A stretch of DNA of 40,597 nt from Treponema sp. UBA7570 (GCA_002477955.1 DLLE01000043.1:10767-51363), one strand, 5' to 3'. Shown: positions 8,746-17,604, counted from the first letter of the stretch. The notes: a model not told the origin generated them from the sequence alone. Numbers and translations: made by a program.

Positions 8746-9549
8746 TTATTTCCACGGACACAAAAACGAACTCAATTTTCTTTGACCGAGAGACTCTTTA
8801 TCATCTGCAATCAATTCATCCCACGGAACAGAAGTGCGTTTTTCTTTATCTTCCAGACACTCCGGATGTTCCTCAAACCAATCGTATTTGTAAAGACGCA
8901 GACGGCAGGCATTCATACAACTGAGCGTAATTCCATTCAACCCAGGAATCAGGCCAAATGTAAGAATCGTCAGAACACAAAGCACAAGATTATGCAAAAG
9001 CATTAAAAATGAAAAACCCGCATTGTCAAAATATACAATAAACGATTTTTTTAAATTCTTTCCAAAAGTATTGTCTTCCTGCAAAAAATACAATGGAACA
9101 AACCACTGCAAAGCCATAACAACAATAATAAAAAACCAGGCAAGAACCGCAGCAAGCAAAATGCTCATCAAACTTCCGTTTTTAAAATACATTCCAAGGT
9201 AAAAAATAAAGGCAATTCTTACAACCAAAACCAAAACCGCAAGCAACGCGCCAAAGATAAAGCCAGTCAAAAAACATTTTTTTAAGGAAGCAAGAAATAA
9301 GCTCCATCTCGGCGAATTAAAATCCGCAATTTTACGCGCATTTGCTCCCCATGCGAACAAAACGCTCATCAAAACTCCAGCACATATAACAAAAATTACG
9401 TTAGGAAGATAAGGATTTATTGCAACAGAAGCAGAAATTGCAAAATAAGAGCCGACGCCAATTGCAACAGGCAAAACATTTGTCAAAATAAGATAAAAAA
9501 GATTATCCCAAACATCACAAAAATTTTTTTTCAAAAAAAATCCGAACAT
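8746..9549 (-). CDS. Multi-pass membrane protein, unknown
   Basis: Not recognised. From the ATG at 9549 the product has 267 residues and about five to six hydrophobic segments, including LFYLILTNVLPVAIGVGSYF, VIFVICAGVLMSVLFAWG, GFIFGALLAVLVLVVRIAFI, ILLAAVLAWFFIIVVMALQW and FLMLLHNLVLCVLTILTFGL, then a charged cytoplasmic tail. The start at 9549 is preferred because GGAG lies 5 bases upstream; an in-frame ATG at 9621 would overlap the end of fhs by 29 bases and has no Shine-Dalgarno sequence. It lies 43 bases downstream of fhs and is probably co-transcribed. The layout recalls small YesL/DUF624-like membrane proteins, but no motif supports that. Confidence 0.78.
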   Translation of the reverse strand: MFGFFLKKNFCDVWDNLFYLILTNVLPVAIGVGSYFAISASVAINPYLPNVIFVICAGVLMSVLFAWGANARKIADFNSPRWSLFLASLKKCFLTGFIFGALLAVLVLVVRIAFIFYLGMYFKNGSLMSILLAAVLAWFFIIVVMALQWFVPLYFLQEDNTFGKNLKKSFIVYFDNAGFSFLMLLHNLVLCVLTILTFGLIPGLNGITLSCMNACRLRLYKYDWFEEHPECLEDKEKRTSVPWDELIADDKESLGQRKLSSFLCPWK

Positions 9550-9592
9550 TTTTTCTCCAGCAGATTTTGTTTTTATCAGTACAGTTTTAATT

Positions 9593-11278
9593 CTAGAATA
9601 ATCCAGAGATTTTTCCGTCATCGTCTACATCGATATTCAAGGCAGCAGGCAACTTAGGAAGGCCTGGCATTGTCATAATATCGCCAGCGAGCACAACAAC
9701 AAAGCCAGCGCCGCTGTATAGCTGACAATCGCGCACAGGGAAAACATAATCTTTTGGAGCGCCAATCAATTTTGGATCATGACTGATAGAATTTTGCGTT
9801 TTTGCAATACAAACAGGCAGTTCCTTAAAACCACGCTCTTCGTATTCACGCAATTTTTTAAGAACGCTAGGCGGAAATTCAACAGACTTTGCACGGTAAA
9901 TTTCTTTAGCAATAGTTCGAACCTTGTCTGCAAGCGAAAGATGAGATTCGTAAAGGTAATGAAAATTAGCTTCTCCAGATTCGGCAATCTCGACAACTGT
10001 ATGAGCAAGCTCGGTCATGCCTTCTCCACCTTTGCCCCAGCCTTCGCACAAAACAGCCTTTGAGCCTTTTTCCGCACAAAGTTTTTTCAAAAGCTCAATT
10101 TCTTCTTCAGTATCAGTAACAAATTTATTTATTGCAACAACGGAAGGAACTCCGAATTTAGAAATATTTTCAATGTGGACGGCAAGATTTTCAAACCCTT
10201 TTCTCAAAGAGTCTGTGTCCGGCATAGAAAGATCGGCCTTTGCGACTCCGCCGTGCATCTTAAGGGCGCGGACAGTAGCAACAATTACAACTACGTCAGG
10301 ACTTAATCCAGCAGTACGGCATTTAATGTCCATAAATTTTTCTGCGCCAAGGTCAGCGGCAAATCCAGCTTCTGTAACAACATAGTCGCCACAAGCAAGA
10401 GCACTGTATGTTGCATTGATAGAATTTGTTCCTTGCGCAATATTTGCAAACGGTCCTCCATGAACAAATACCGGATTTTTTTCCAATGTTTGCACAAGAT
10501 TAGGACGAATTGCATCTTTTAAGAGAGCAGCAATCGCTCCAGTACACTTTAATTCACCAAATCTTACTGCCCTTTTGTCATAAGTTTGGCAGATTGTAAT
10601 ATTATCAATTCTCTTTTTTAAATCGGAAATCGAAACCGAAAGACACACAATAGCCATAAGTTCCGATGCAACCGAAATTATAAAATGATCTTCTCGCGGA
10701 ACACCGTCTGTTCTTCCGCCCAAACCAATTGTAATATTTCGCAGCTCCCGGTCATTAAGGTCAACACAACGCTTCCAAATAATTGTGCGCGGATCAAGGT
10801 GAAGAGCATTTCCCTGCTGAATATGATTATCGATTAAAGCCGCAATCAGGTTGTTCGCAATCGAAATCGCATGAATGTCACCCGTAAAATGCAGATTGAT
10901 TTCTTCCATCGGAACAATCTGTGCATAACCGCCGCCACACGCACCGCCTTTAATGCCAAAACACGGTCCCAAAGAAGGTTCTCTCAAAGCAATAACAGTT
11001 TTTTTGCCAATTTTATTCAAACCGTCGCCCAAACCAATCGAAACTGTAGATTTTCCCTCGCCAGCAGGAGTCGGAGTTACAGCCGTTGTCAAAATCAACT
11101 TTCCGCGATTCTTAGGATCAAGAACTTTTTTTTGAAATTTGCGAAGTTCAGCCATAGTAATTTTTGCTTTGTATTTTCCGTAAAAATCAAGACAATCTTC
11201 TTCAATCCCAATTTTTTTCGCAATATCTGCAATCGGAGCCATTTCGTTTTTTTGAGCAATTTCAATATCTGAAAACAT
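9593..11278 (-). CDS. fhs: Formate--tetrahydrofolate ligase
   Basis: ATP-dependent ligase joining formate to tetrahydrofolate to give 10-formyl-THF; it feeds purine and fMet synthesis and C1 interconversion with FolD and MetF, both also in this window. It has 561 residues, the family's usual length. Seen: P-loop TPAGEGKST, the conserved block EPSLGPCFGIKGGACGGGYA, PMEEINLHFTGDIHAI and the C-terminal TMPGLPKLPAALNIDV. The ATG at 11278 is chosen over an in-frame TTG at 11293 because GAGG lies between them at proper distance. It is divergent from a MarR gene 137 bases away, with an inverted repeat between them, so MarR control is possible. The membrane protein gene follows. Confidence 0.97.
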   Translation of the reverse strand: MFSDIEIAQKNEMAPIADIAKKIGIEEDCLDFYGKYKAKITMAELRKFQKKVLDPKNRGKLILTTAVTPTPAGEGKSTVSIGLGDGLNKIGKKTVIALREPSLGPCFGIKGGACGGGYAQIVPMEEINLHFTGDIHAISIANNLIAALIDNHIQQGNALHLDPRTIIWKRCVDLNDRELRNITIGLGGRTDGVPREDHFIISVASELMAIVCLSVSISDLKKRIDNITICQTYDKRAVRFGELKCTGAIAALLKDAIRPNLVQTLEKNPVFVHGGPFANIAQGTNSINATYSALACGDYVVTEAGFAADLGAEKFMDIKCRTAGLSPDVVVIVATVRALKMHGGVAKADLSMPDTDSLRKGFENLAVHIENISKFGVPSVVAINKFVTDTEEEIELLKKLCAEKGSKAVLCEGWGKGGEGMTELAHTVVEIAESGEANFHYLYESHLSLADKVRTIAKEIYRAKSVEFPPSVLKKLREYEERGFKELPVCIAKTQNSISHDPKLIGAPKDYVFPVRDCQLYSGAGFVVVLAGDIMTMPGLPKLPAALNIDVDDDGKISGLF

Positions 11279-11353
11279 TTCAAAACCTCGCAAAATAATA
11301 TTTTCACATTTTAATAAAATTCTAGCGCATTTACAACAAACAAAAAAAACAAT

Positions 11354-11367
11354 AACAATCTGTTGTT
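11354..11367. promoter_or_regulatory. Candidate operator between fhs and marR
   Basis: Perfect inverted repeat AACAA-TCTG-TTGTT in the divergent intergenic region, 36 bases before the MarR-coding TATAAT box. MarR proteins usually bind such short palindromes near their own promoter. The AT-rich composition raises the chance of coincidence. Confidence 0.4.
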
Positions 11368-11402
11368 TTCTAAATTTGCTACTTGTTTTTTTCGTAAAAG
11401 GT

Positions 11403-11408
11403 TATAAT
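11403..11408 (+). promoter_or_regulatory. -10 box of the marR-like gene, leaderless layout
   Basis: A consensus TATAAT ends 7 bases before the ATG at 11416. A start site about 7 bases downstream would place +1 at or next to the ATG, and no Shine-Dalgarno sequence exists. The -35 region is weak (TTGTTT at only 14 bases spacing). Confidence 0.45.
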
Positions 11409-11415
11409 TACTTCA

Positions 11416-11850
11416 ATGTTTTACGATCAGTATTCAATTTTAAGCCTAATTTCGCACATTCACTCTCAAAGCCAAAATTTTTTGCAAAAAAAACTTTCGG
11501 CTCTTGGCCTTACAAAACTCGCGACAAGCCACGGAAACATTCTTTTTTGTCTTAGCCGCACAAAAAGCCTTTCGCTCAGTGAACTTTCTCAGAAAATAAA
11601 CCGCGATAAATCCACAACAACAGCCCTTGTAAAAAAACTTGAACAAGCTGGCTTAGTTGAACAAAAAAAAGACCCGGACGACAGCCGCAAAAAACAAATC
11701 CAACTGACTCCAAAAGGAAGCCAATATAACGAAAAAACAAACGATTTATCGAACAAACTTATGCAAAACTGCTGGAAAAAATTTTCCGAACAAGAAAAAA
11801 ATCAACTGGTTTCTCTCTTAAACAGGCTGTCAGCAAATCTGGAAGAATAA
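11416..11850 (+). CDS. MarR-family transcriptional regulator
   Basis: A 144-residue winged helix-turn-helix protein. Seen: the recognition-helix region SLSELSQKINRDKSTTTALVKKLEQAGLVEQ followed by the wing KKDPDDSRKKQIQLTPKG, both hallmarks of MarR, flanked by helices for dimerisation. It is a cytoplasmic DNA-binding dimer, usually a repressor released by a small ligand. Divergent from fhs with a palindrome between them, so likely targets are itself and fhs. The ligand is unknown. Family B copy 1 begins 10 bases after the stop. Confidence 0.9.
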   Translation: MFYDQYSILSLISHIHSQSQNFLQKKLSALGLTKLATSHGNILFCLSRTKSLSLSELSQKINRDKSTTTALVKKLEQAGLVEQKKDPDDSRKKQIQLTPKGSQYNEKTNDLSNKLMQNCWKKFSEQEKNQLVSLLNRLSANLEE

Positions 11851-11860
11851 TAATTAACTG

Positions 11861-12042
11861 GAATGTCGAATAAAAAAAAGAAAAGTCATATATGCCATTT
11901 CCCGTGCTACAATACTGCGATGTTTACGCAGTAAACTCGGTCAGAAATTTGTTGAAAAATTTCAATAGATTATCGGCTCAAGCCCGATAATGACAAGTAG
12001 CAAAGTCCAATAATGACATTAAACTATAAAATTCGAAGTTTA
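11861..12042 (+). repeat. Family B repeat copy 1
   Basis: AT-rich element starting GAATGTCGAA and ending TATAAAATTCGAAGTTT. Contains hairpins ACTGCG-ATGTTTA-CGCAGT and ATTATCGG-CTCAAGC-CCGATAAT (11969-11991). The middle is about 80 % similar by eye to copy 3 on the other strand (shared GTGCTNC, ACTGCGAT, TTTACG, AAACTCGGT). It lies between convergent genes and encodes no ORF. Confidence 0.75.
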
Positions 12043-12065
12043 TCGTTAAAATAAAAAGTCATTAC

Positions 12066-12118
12066 ACAAAAAACGGCGGTTAATTCCCTTGTGCCTTATG
12101 ACAACAAATTTAACCGCC
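12066..12118 (-). terminator. Terminator of lysS
   Basis: On the minus strand GGCGGTTAA ... TTAACCGCC with a 26-base loop, followed by GTTTTTTG. The stem is perfect and the T-run lies on the lysS mRNA side. Confidence 0.7.
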
Positions 12119-12141
12119 ATATTTTTAATGCCCCAAAAATT

Positions 12142-14349
12142 TTATTTTACTTTTCCGTCTTTGTAGAGTTCTACGGTCAAAAATTTTCCGTTTGCTCCAA
12201 TTTTCTTTCCATCAATTTCTACAAAACCTAACTTTGTATGCAGCCCCATTTCTGCAAACTTGTCGGCTTTTACAAAGCAAAGTTCTTCTTCTGGCGCGCT
12301 AAATCCTTCTGGCTCAAGAATTGTTCCAACCTCAAACTGCGGTGCAAAAATTACTTCGCAAGTTTCTTTGTCAGTAACGGCCGGATCAGAGGCAGCAAGA
12401 AGCATCCCATTGCTACGAACTCCTCGGAAATTTGCAGGCTTTAAGTTGTAAACCAAAACAATGTTCTTTCCTAAAAGCTCTTCCGCCTTATAGAACGGAA
12501 CAATAGAACTTACAATCTGCCGAGGTTCTGCATCGCCTGTGTTAAGAGTTAAAATATAAAGGAAAGCACCACCCGGATGCTGCTCAACTTTTTCAATCTT
12601 GCTTACTTTTAAGATTACACGTCTGCTGAATCTTTCTGCAGGAGGAAGTTTATCAATCTGCTCTGGAGTAAGTTTTTTTTCGGTTGTCTTTTTCTGCAAT
12701 TTTGATTCGTCAACGCCTTCAACGCTTGCTAAAAGACGATCGAGCTTGCCAGCTTCGATTATGCGCATAAAACTTCCAAGGCGCGGTCCCTGGTCTTTTC
12801 CAATAATAACTTCGTAAAGAGCGGTAAAGAGCTTTTTTGCGTCAATTCCAAGAGAAGTTGCAACTGCGTAAATTGCTTCTTGGCAATCTCTGTCTGTCTG
12901 GAACGAAGAAATTTTTGGAAGAACTTCATCGTGAACTTTTTTAACAGCATCTGCCAATGCATGCGGAAGTTTTGCTGTTGTTCCGTCATCGCGGATTTTA
13001 AAGCAGAAGTCCGGAGCGCAGTCAGGCGCGCTTTCGTTAATCCAGTACCATGCGCAAACACAGCGGCGACGCAAAACTTCTTCCTGTTCAGGTTTTACAT
13101 TTCCAAGGCTCTTGATTACAGCATCGATGTCGCCTGAATAAGTCTGCAAAAGGGTTGTCAAAAGGCGAAAACCAATCTGATAAGGCTCAACTTTCGGGAA
13201 TCCCGGTTCAACCTGGCTCAGTTCATAAATGCGCTTTTCGTGGTTGATTATTGACTCGCGTTTTTTCTCGTCTTTTTCCTTTGGAAGCTCTTTTTCCCAG
13301 GCGATTCTTTCTGTACGGTCATAAGCCTCGTAAACAGTAACAACGTCAAGGTCGAAACTGATTGAAAATTCGTGGTCTACCTTGTTCTGCGCAAAAATGT
13401 AGCGCAAAACTTCCGGCTGGTAGACTTCGAGAGCGTCTACCAAAGAAATTACCTTTCCTTTTGAAGAAGACATTTTTCCAGGAACACCCTTAAGCTTTAC
13501 AAAATCGTATTTCATTGTGACGGGAGCGTCCCAGTTGTAAAGGCGCTTAGAAACAAGTTTTGCAGTATCATAAGAACCGCCCGGAGAAATGTGGTCTTTT
13601 CCGCCCGGCTCAAACACAACTTTTTCTTCATTCCATCTCATCGGCCAGTCAACGCGCCAGCCAAGCTTAAACTCTTTTGAAGTGCGGAGATCGCCTTTTT
13701 CTACATGACCGCAACTTGTACATTTGTAAGTAATTCCGTATTCGCCGTCATAATCCAAAATTTCGGTCGTGTCTTTGTTACAATTACAGCAAAAAGCGGC
13801 AACAGGCCAGTAAACATCTTCCGGCTTCATTTTATGCTCGTCGTCACGATAAGTATTAAGACATTCTTTAATTACCCCGCGATTCTGCATTGCAGTTTTC
13901 ATACCTTCAGCATAGCGGTTAGCGCGGTAGCGGCTCGCCTGATATAAAAATTCAGGATAAATTCCAACACGAGGAAGCTGAGTCTCAATATCCTTTTCGT
14001 GGTGGCGCGCATAGTTCTCGTCGCGTCCGAAAGTGTCCGGAACCATAGTTATTGGATAGCGCAAATATTTTTCCAGAACTTCCGGTTTAGGCATATTTCC
14101 AGGAACTTTTCTAAACACATCATAGTCGTCCCAAGAATAAATAAAACGCACATTCTTGCCACGATCGCGTAGAGCGCGGACAATCAAGTCAACAGTAATA
14201 ATTTCGCGGAAGTTTCCAATATGAACAGTTCCGCTCGGAGTAATTCCCGAAGCGCAAGTATAAAGGTCAAGTTCGCCTTTCTGCTTGATAATTCTTTCTG
14301 CCTGCTGGTCAGCCCAATGGCAGAGTTCTGAAATGTTTCTTTCTGACAT
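12142..14349 (-). CDS. lysS: Class I lysyl-tRNA synthetase with C-terminal tRNA-binding domain
   Basis: Charges tRNA-Lys with lysine. This is the class I type (LysK), known in spirochaetes, archaea and some other bacteria. Seen: the HIGH motif as HIGN (43-46) in SGTVHIGNFRE, the KMSKS motif as KMSSSKG near residue 292, and a zinc-ribbon-like CCNCNKD ... CTSCGH near 185-215. It has 735 residues against roughly 520-530 for typical class I enzymes. The extra part, from about residue 575, reads VILKVSKIEKVEQHPGGA, then RQIVSSIVPFY, NLKPANFRGVRSNGMLLAAS, matching the EMAPII/Trbp111 OB-fold tRNA-binding domain found at the C-terminus of many MetRS. The linker (about 545-575) is Lys/Glu/Pro-rich. 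AGGA lies 8 bases before the ATG. A terminator follows on its downstream side. Confidence 0.95.
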   Translation of the reverse strand: MSERNISELCHWADQQAERIIKQKGELDLYTCASGITPSGTVHIGNFREIITVDLIVRALRDRGKNVRFIYSWDDYDVFRKVPGNMPKPEVLEKYLRYPITMVPDTFGRDENYARHHEKDIETQLPRVGIYPEFLYQASRYRANRYAEGMKTAMQNRGVIKECLNTYRDDEHKMKPEDVYWPVAAFCCNCNKDTTEILDYDGEYGITYKCTSCGHVEKGDLRTSKEFKLGWRVDWPMRWNEEKVVFEPGGKDHISPGGSYDTAKLVSKRLYNWDAPVTMKYDFVKLKGVPGKMSSSKGKVISLVDALEVYQPEVLRYIFAQNKVDHEFSISFDLDVVTVYEAYDRTERIAWEKELPKEKDEKKRESIINHEKRIYELSQVEPGFPKVEPYQIGFRLLTTLLQTYSGDIDAVIKSLGNVKPEQEEVLRRRCVCAWYWINESAPDCAPDFCFKIRDDGTTAKLPHALADAVKKVHDEVLPKISSFQTDRDCQEAIYAVATSLGIDAKKLFTALYEVIIGKDQGPRLGSFMRIIEAGKLDRLLASVEGVDESKLQKKTTEKKLTPEQIDKLPPAERFSRRVILKVSKIEKVEQHPGGAFLYILTLNTGDAEPRQIVSSIVPFYKAEELLGKNIVLVYNLKPANFRGVRSNGMLLAASDPAVTDKETCEVIFAPQFEVGTILEPEGFSAPEEELCFVKADKFAEMGLHTKLGFVEIDGKKIGANGKFLTVELYKDGKVK

Positions 14350-14392
14350 TTTTCATTCCTAGAAAAAAATATATATCTTCCACCGTTTATTC

Positions 14393-14506
14393 GGGTGGCT
14401 TTTTGCTCTGCAAAAACCGGGTCTTTCAGGGTTGCGGCGTCCCGGCGCCTCCAGTATTTTTGCTGCGCAAAAACACACGCTTTGCGTCCCTTACAGCCCC
14501 TGCCAC
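14393..14506 (+). repeat. Family A element copy 3
   Basis: Starts GGGTGGC and ends CCCCTGCCAC; GTGGC pairs with GCCAC. Two internal hairpins use the same arms: TTTTTGC-TCT-GCAAAAA (14400-14416) and TTTTTGC-TGC-GCAAAAA (14457-14473). It shares CGGGTCTTT, TTGCTGCGCAA and CAGCCCCTG with copy 6. It lies upstream of lysS, 44 bases before its ATG. Confidence 0.78.
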
Positions 14507-14543
14507 GAAAGCAGGAATCTGAAAAAATTCACTTTGATTTTAC

Positions 14544-14580
14544 AAAAAAAAAGCGGTTTATACAATAAACCGCTTTTTTT
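14544..14580. terminator. Bidirectional intrinsic terminator
   Basis: AAGCGGTTTA, TACAA loop, TAAACCGCTT with an A-run before and T-run after. It ends the minus-strand MFS transporter mRNA and would also stop plus-strand transcription. Confidence 0.88.
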
Positions 14581-14608
14581 ATCTGCTTTTTAAGCTCAAC
14601 TTACAAAG

Positions 14609-15790
14609 TTATTTTTCAAGCCGTTCAGATTTTCTTTTTAACAAAAAATTTACGACAGAAATAACAATCATTGCCGAAGCATTTACCAAAAGAATGCAAA
14701 TTGCTCCTACAAGCCCGATTTTGTCGGCTACGATTCCAACTATCTGAGGAGTTACAATTCCTCCAAGAGCAGCGATTGCCAAAAGCATAGAAGTTCCAAG
14801 GTCAGAACCTACAATTGCATCAGAAGCATTGGAAACTGTAGTCGGATAAATTCCAGCAAAAAACAGGCCAAGTCCGATAATCGCAAAAGTAATAATTCCC
14901 AAATTTTTTGTCGATATCAAAAGAATAAAGAAAATGGCAGTTATAATGCAGTCAAAAAGAATTATATTCTGTTTTTTTATTTTTCTCGAAACATAGGCCG
15001 TCAAAAGCCGTCCAAACAAAACCGCAAGCCAGGTAAAAGAAACCAAAGAATTTGCAAATGCCGACGACATAATTCCTGTATTTTTAAAATATGTTACAAA
15101 CCAACCGTTTACGCAGTTTTCAAGTCCCAGATAGAAAAATAGAAGAAATCCCGAAAGATAAAAAAGAGGCTGCTTCCAGAATGGAGATTTTTTTGCAAGG
15201 CTTTCTCTTTCTGTTTTTTCAGCAGAAACGTTTTTTGGAGTCAAATCCAAGGTCAGCATATAAACCGCAGAACAGAATGAAGCAATGGCAAGGGTGTAAA
15301 CAATTGCACGCCAGGTAAAATCAAACTTAAAGAACAGCGACATTACCATTGGAGCCAAAAATGCACCGATTGCAAAAACCATATGCAAAATATTGAGCGC
15401 AACCGGAGTTCCGTCAGAATTTTCATTGATGTAAGCATTATTTATAACGCTGTAACAGCCGCGGCTTATCCCAAGAAGAATAAAAAGCAAAAGCATTACA
15501 GAAACATGCGGCAAAAAAGAAAGTCCAAAAAGCGACAACGGCATAAAAAGAGATGTTATGAATATCGAAATTTTTCTTCCTGCAAGTTTAGTCAAAAAAG
15601 GATTTACAAAGCTTGCAAGAAAATTTCCGATTGCAAAGAACGAAAGCAGCGAACCTGCAACTGCAAAACTGATTTTTGCTTCATCGATTACATAAGGCAA
15701 GATTGCGCCGACAATCAAAACGACTGAACCATTTACAAAAAACGAAAAATAGTTTGGCAAAAATTTTTTGAAATTTACTTTTTTTTCCAT
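14609..15790 (-). CDS. MFS transporter, about 12 membrane segments
   Basis: Major facilitator superfamily permease of 393 residues in the inner membrane. About twelve hydrophobic segments are visible, including GSVVLIVGAILPYVI, VMLLLFILLGISRG and IITFAIIGLGLFFAGIYPT, with a charged cytoplasmic loop (about 190-205) between the two six-helix halves. The loop after the second helix carries KLAGRK, close to the MFS motif A position. The sequence GIYPTTVSNASDAI near the start of the second half recalls the FucP-like sugar-porter branch, but no substrate residue is diagnostic, so the substrate is unknown. GGGGA lies 7 bases before the ATG. It stands 132 bases after thiN, so it may have its own promoter; TATAAT is visible upstream. 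Confidence 0.85.
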   Translation of the reverse strand: MEKKVNFKKFLPNYFSFFVNGSVVLIVGAILPYVIDEAKISFAVAGSLLSFFAIGNFLASFVNPFLTKLAGRKISIFITSLFMPLSLFGLSFLPHVSVMLLLFILLGISRGCYSVINNAYINENSDGTPVALNILHMVFAIGAFLAPMVMSLFFKFDFTWRAIVYTLAIASFCSAVYMLTLDLTPKNVSAEKTERESLAKKSPFWKQPLFYLSGFLLFFYLGLENCVNGWFVTYFKNTGIMSSAFANSLVSFTWLAVLFGRLLTAYVSRKIKKQNIILFDCIITAIFFILLISTKNLGIITFAIIGLGLFFAGIYPTTVSNASDAIVGSDLGTSMLLAIAALGGIVTPQIVGIVADKIGLVGAICILLVNASAMIVISVVNFLLKRKSERLEK

Positions 15791-15922
15791 TTTTTATCCC
15801 CATGTCTCCATGTAAAAATATGATATTATAATCCTGTTCAGTCTATCACTTTTCAAAAAATGATTCAAACTTAATAAAAAATATAAAAAATAATTCTAAA
15901 ATTATAAAATATACTCAGCAAA

Positions 15923-16579
15923 TTATTCTGAAAATATTTCAATGAGCAGGACAATTCCTTTTTTTACGCTTACTTTTGCGGTTTGATCTAGCAAAACTTC
16001 ATTGCTCGTCGTGTAAATGTATTCTGGACTTACTTTTCCATTTTTTAACGGATATTTTGCGCCCAAAATATTTAGTCCTTTTACTTTTCCGCAAACAGGA
16101 ATTATCGAAAAATATTTGCAATTTTTATTCACAAAAACAGGATTTTTTCCAACAATCTGCATTTTTGAAAAATCATCAAGAACAAAAGCGCTGCACTTCC
16201 GTTTAAAAAGCCAGATAAGCGCAGAAACGTTGACCATAGAATGGTCAAAACGGCCGCCAGTCATTCCAACGAGCATAAAATTTCTAAAGCCCCGTCCAAA
16301 CGCTTCTTTTACGGCAAAAAATGAATCCGTGTCATCTTTTTCACAAGGAAGAACAATTGTTTCCGAATTTGTCTCAGGTTTTTCAAAAGAATCAAAATCT
16401 CCAACAATTAAATCAGGCTCAATTTTCAGTTCTTTTGAATGAACAAGTCCGCCGTCACAAAAAACAAAAAAATCATCAGGAAGCAAAATTTTTTTTATCT
16501 GCCCATAATTTTGAATTTTTGCGGCCCCGAAAATTACGCAGCGACTTTTTTTTAAAATATTTTTTTCCAAACCATTCAT
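15923..16579 (-). CDS. thiN: Thiamine pyrophosphokinase
   Basis: Transfers pyrophosphate from ATP to thiamine to make thiamine diphosphate. It has 218 residues, the usual length. All family motifs are present: DGG (42-44), DLIVGDFDS (56-64), KDDTDS (81-86) and TGGRFDHSMVN (107-117), whose Asp residues bind magnesium and substrates. The C-terminal part forms the thiamine-binding beta-sandwich. No TPP riboswitch is visible upstream, where the end of the SPOR protein gene lies only 14 bases away, so it is probably the last gene of the miaB transcript. Confidence 0.93.
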   Translation of the reverse strand: MNGLEKNILKKSRCVIFGAAKIQNYGQIKKILLPDDFFVFCDGGLVHSKELKIEPDLIVGDFDSFEKPETNSETIVLPCEKDDTDSFFAVKEAFGRGFRNFMLVGMTGGRFDHSMVNVSALIWLFKRKCSAFVLDDFSKMQIVGKNPVFVNKNCKYFSIIPVCGKVKGLNILGAKYPLKNGKVSPEYIYTTSNEVLLDQTAKVSVKKGIVLLIEIFSE

Positions 16580-16593
16580 CTTTCGCCGAAACT

Positions 16594-17604
16594 TTATTCA
16601 AAAATCGGATAACATTCAAAACCGGCATTGCGCAATTCGTTTCCGACAGAGCCTGCCTTATTTTCATCAACTACGACAAGATAATATTTTGTTCCGCTCG
16701 GACGTATTTCTTCGGTAACATGAGGCAAAAAGCCTTTTTCTTTCAATTTTGAAACCAAACTTTCCGCATTTGCCTTGTCCTTAAAAAGTCCAAGCTGCTG
16801 ACGAATAATTTTTTCATTTTTTGAATTATCTTCGTTTTTTTCTGAATTTTCATTTTTTGACTGAATTTCAGATTCAGAATCTTGAACACTTGCAATTTCT
16901 GGAACAGAATCTGTTTTTCTTGGAACAAAATACCAAAACGGAGCCGGCAAAATCTGAATTTCACCTTTTACAATTGCCGATTCAAGGCTCTTAGGAAAAA
17001 TTTTTTTTAATTGAGCAGAATATGTTTCTTCTCCGGTTATGTGCCACAAAGTCAGCAAAACCTGGGGTTGAACGGATTTCATAGAAGGCAGGGACGAATA
17101 AGTTTTTAGAATTGCAACAGGTTCTGTAAGCTCAGCAGAAGTTTTTGACTGGCACAAAATGCTCCACTGTTCATAAAGTTTTATAAAAGCGATTATTTCA
17201 GAATCAGAAGAATTCCGGACGGCAGAATTAAGATAATTTTGAGCAGTTATCCAATCTCCTGCGCTCAAGGCGCAACGCACCGCATCAAGAACTAGCTGCT
17301 CACTCGATTTTTTCTGCATTCCTACAGCATCGCCTGCCGCAATTGCCGCCGCCTGAACATAAAAATTCATTGCTTCCTGAAAATTTCCGCTCTGCTCCAA
17401 AACACCGGCCAAAAAAGCATAGCCCGAACGTTTTTCTGCAAGATTTTGCAATGCCGGAACATTTTTTTTAAGATAGATAACCGACTGCTCAAGAGTATCT
17501 TTGCGGGCCGCCTCTTCAGCAATTTTTCTTGCAGTATTTGAATTCTGGGCAAAAACAAAAAAAACGAGATTAAAAATAAAAAATACTGTAAAAAAACGCT
17601 TCAT
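16594..17604 (-). CDS. Exported SPOR-domain protein with helical-repeat N-terminal part
   Basis: A 336-residue exported protein. MKRFFTVFFIFNLVFFVFAQ is a signal peptide with cleavage likely near FAQ. Residues about 20-190 are mostly Ala/Leu-rich helices that resemble degenerate TPR units (for example SGYAFLAGVLEQSGNFQEAMNFYVQA). A Ser/Asn/Glu-rich linker (about 235-265) follows, then a SPOR domain (about 265-336) with RQQLGLFKDKANAESLVSKL and TKYYLVVVDENKAGS. It should bind peptidoglycan in the periplasm. The ATG at 17604 is chosen because GAGGAAAG sits just before it; a GTG at 17616 precedes that site. It is the third gene of the miaB transcript and overlaps no neighbour. Confidence 0.87.
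   Translation of the reverse strand: MKRFFTVFFIFNLVFFVFAQNSNTARKIAEEAARKDTLEQSVIYLKKNVPALQNLAEKRSGYAFLAGVLEQSGNFQEAMNFYVQAAAIAAGDAVGMQKKSSEQLVLDAVRCALSAGDWITAQNYLNSAVRNSSDSEIIAFIKLYEQWSILCQSKTSAELTEPVAILKTYSSLPSMKSVQPQVLLTLWHITGEETYSAQLKKIFPKSLESAIVKGEIQILPAPFWYFVPRKTDSVPEIASVQDSESEIQSKNENSEKNEDNSKNEKIIRQQLGLFKDKANAESLVSKLKEKGFLPHVTEEIRPSGTKYYLVVVDENKAGSVGNELRNAGFECYPIFE

Noticed and set aside
15791..15922. TPP riboswitch near thiN and the MFS gene
   Set aside because: No CTGAGA or ACCTGA core sequences; the region is plain AT-rich DNA, and thiN is preceded directly by another gene.
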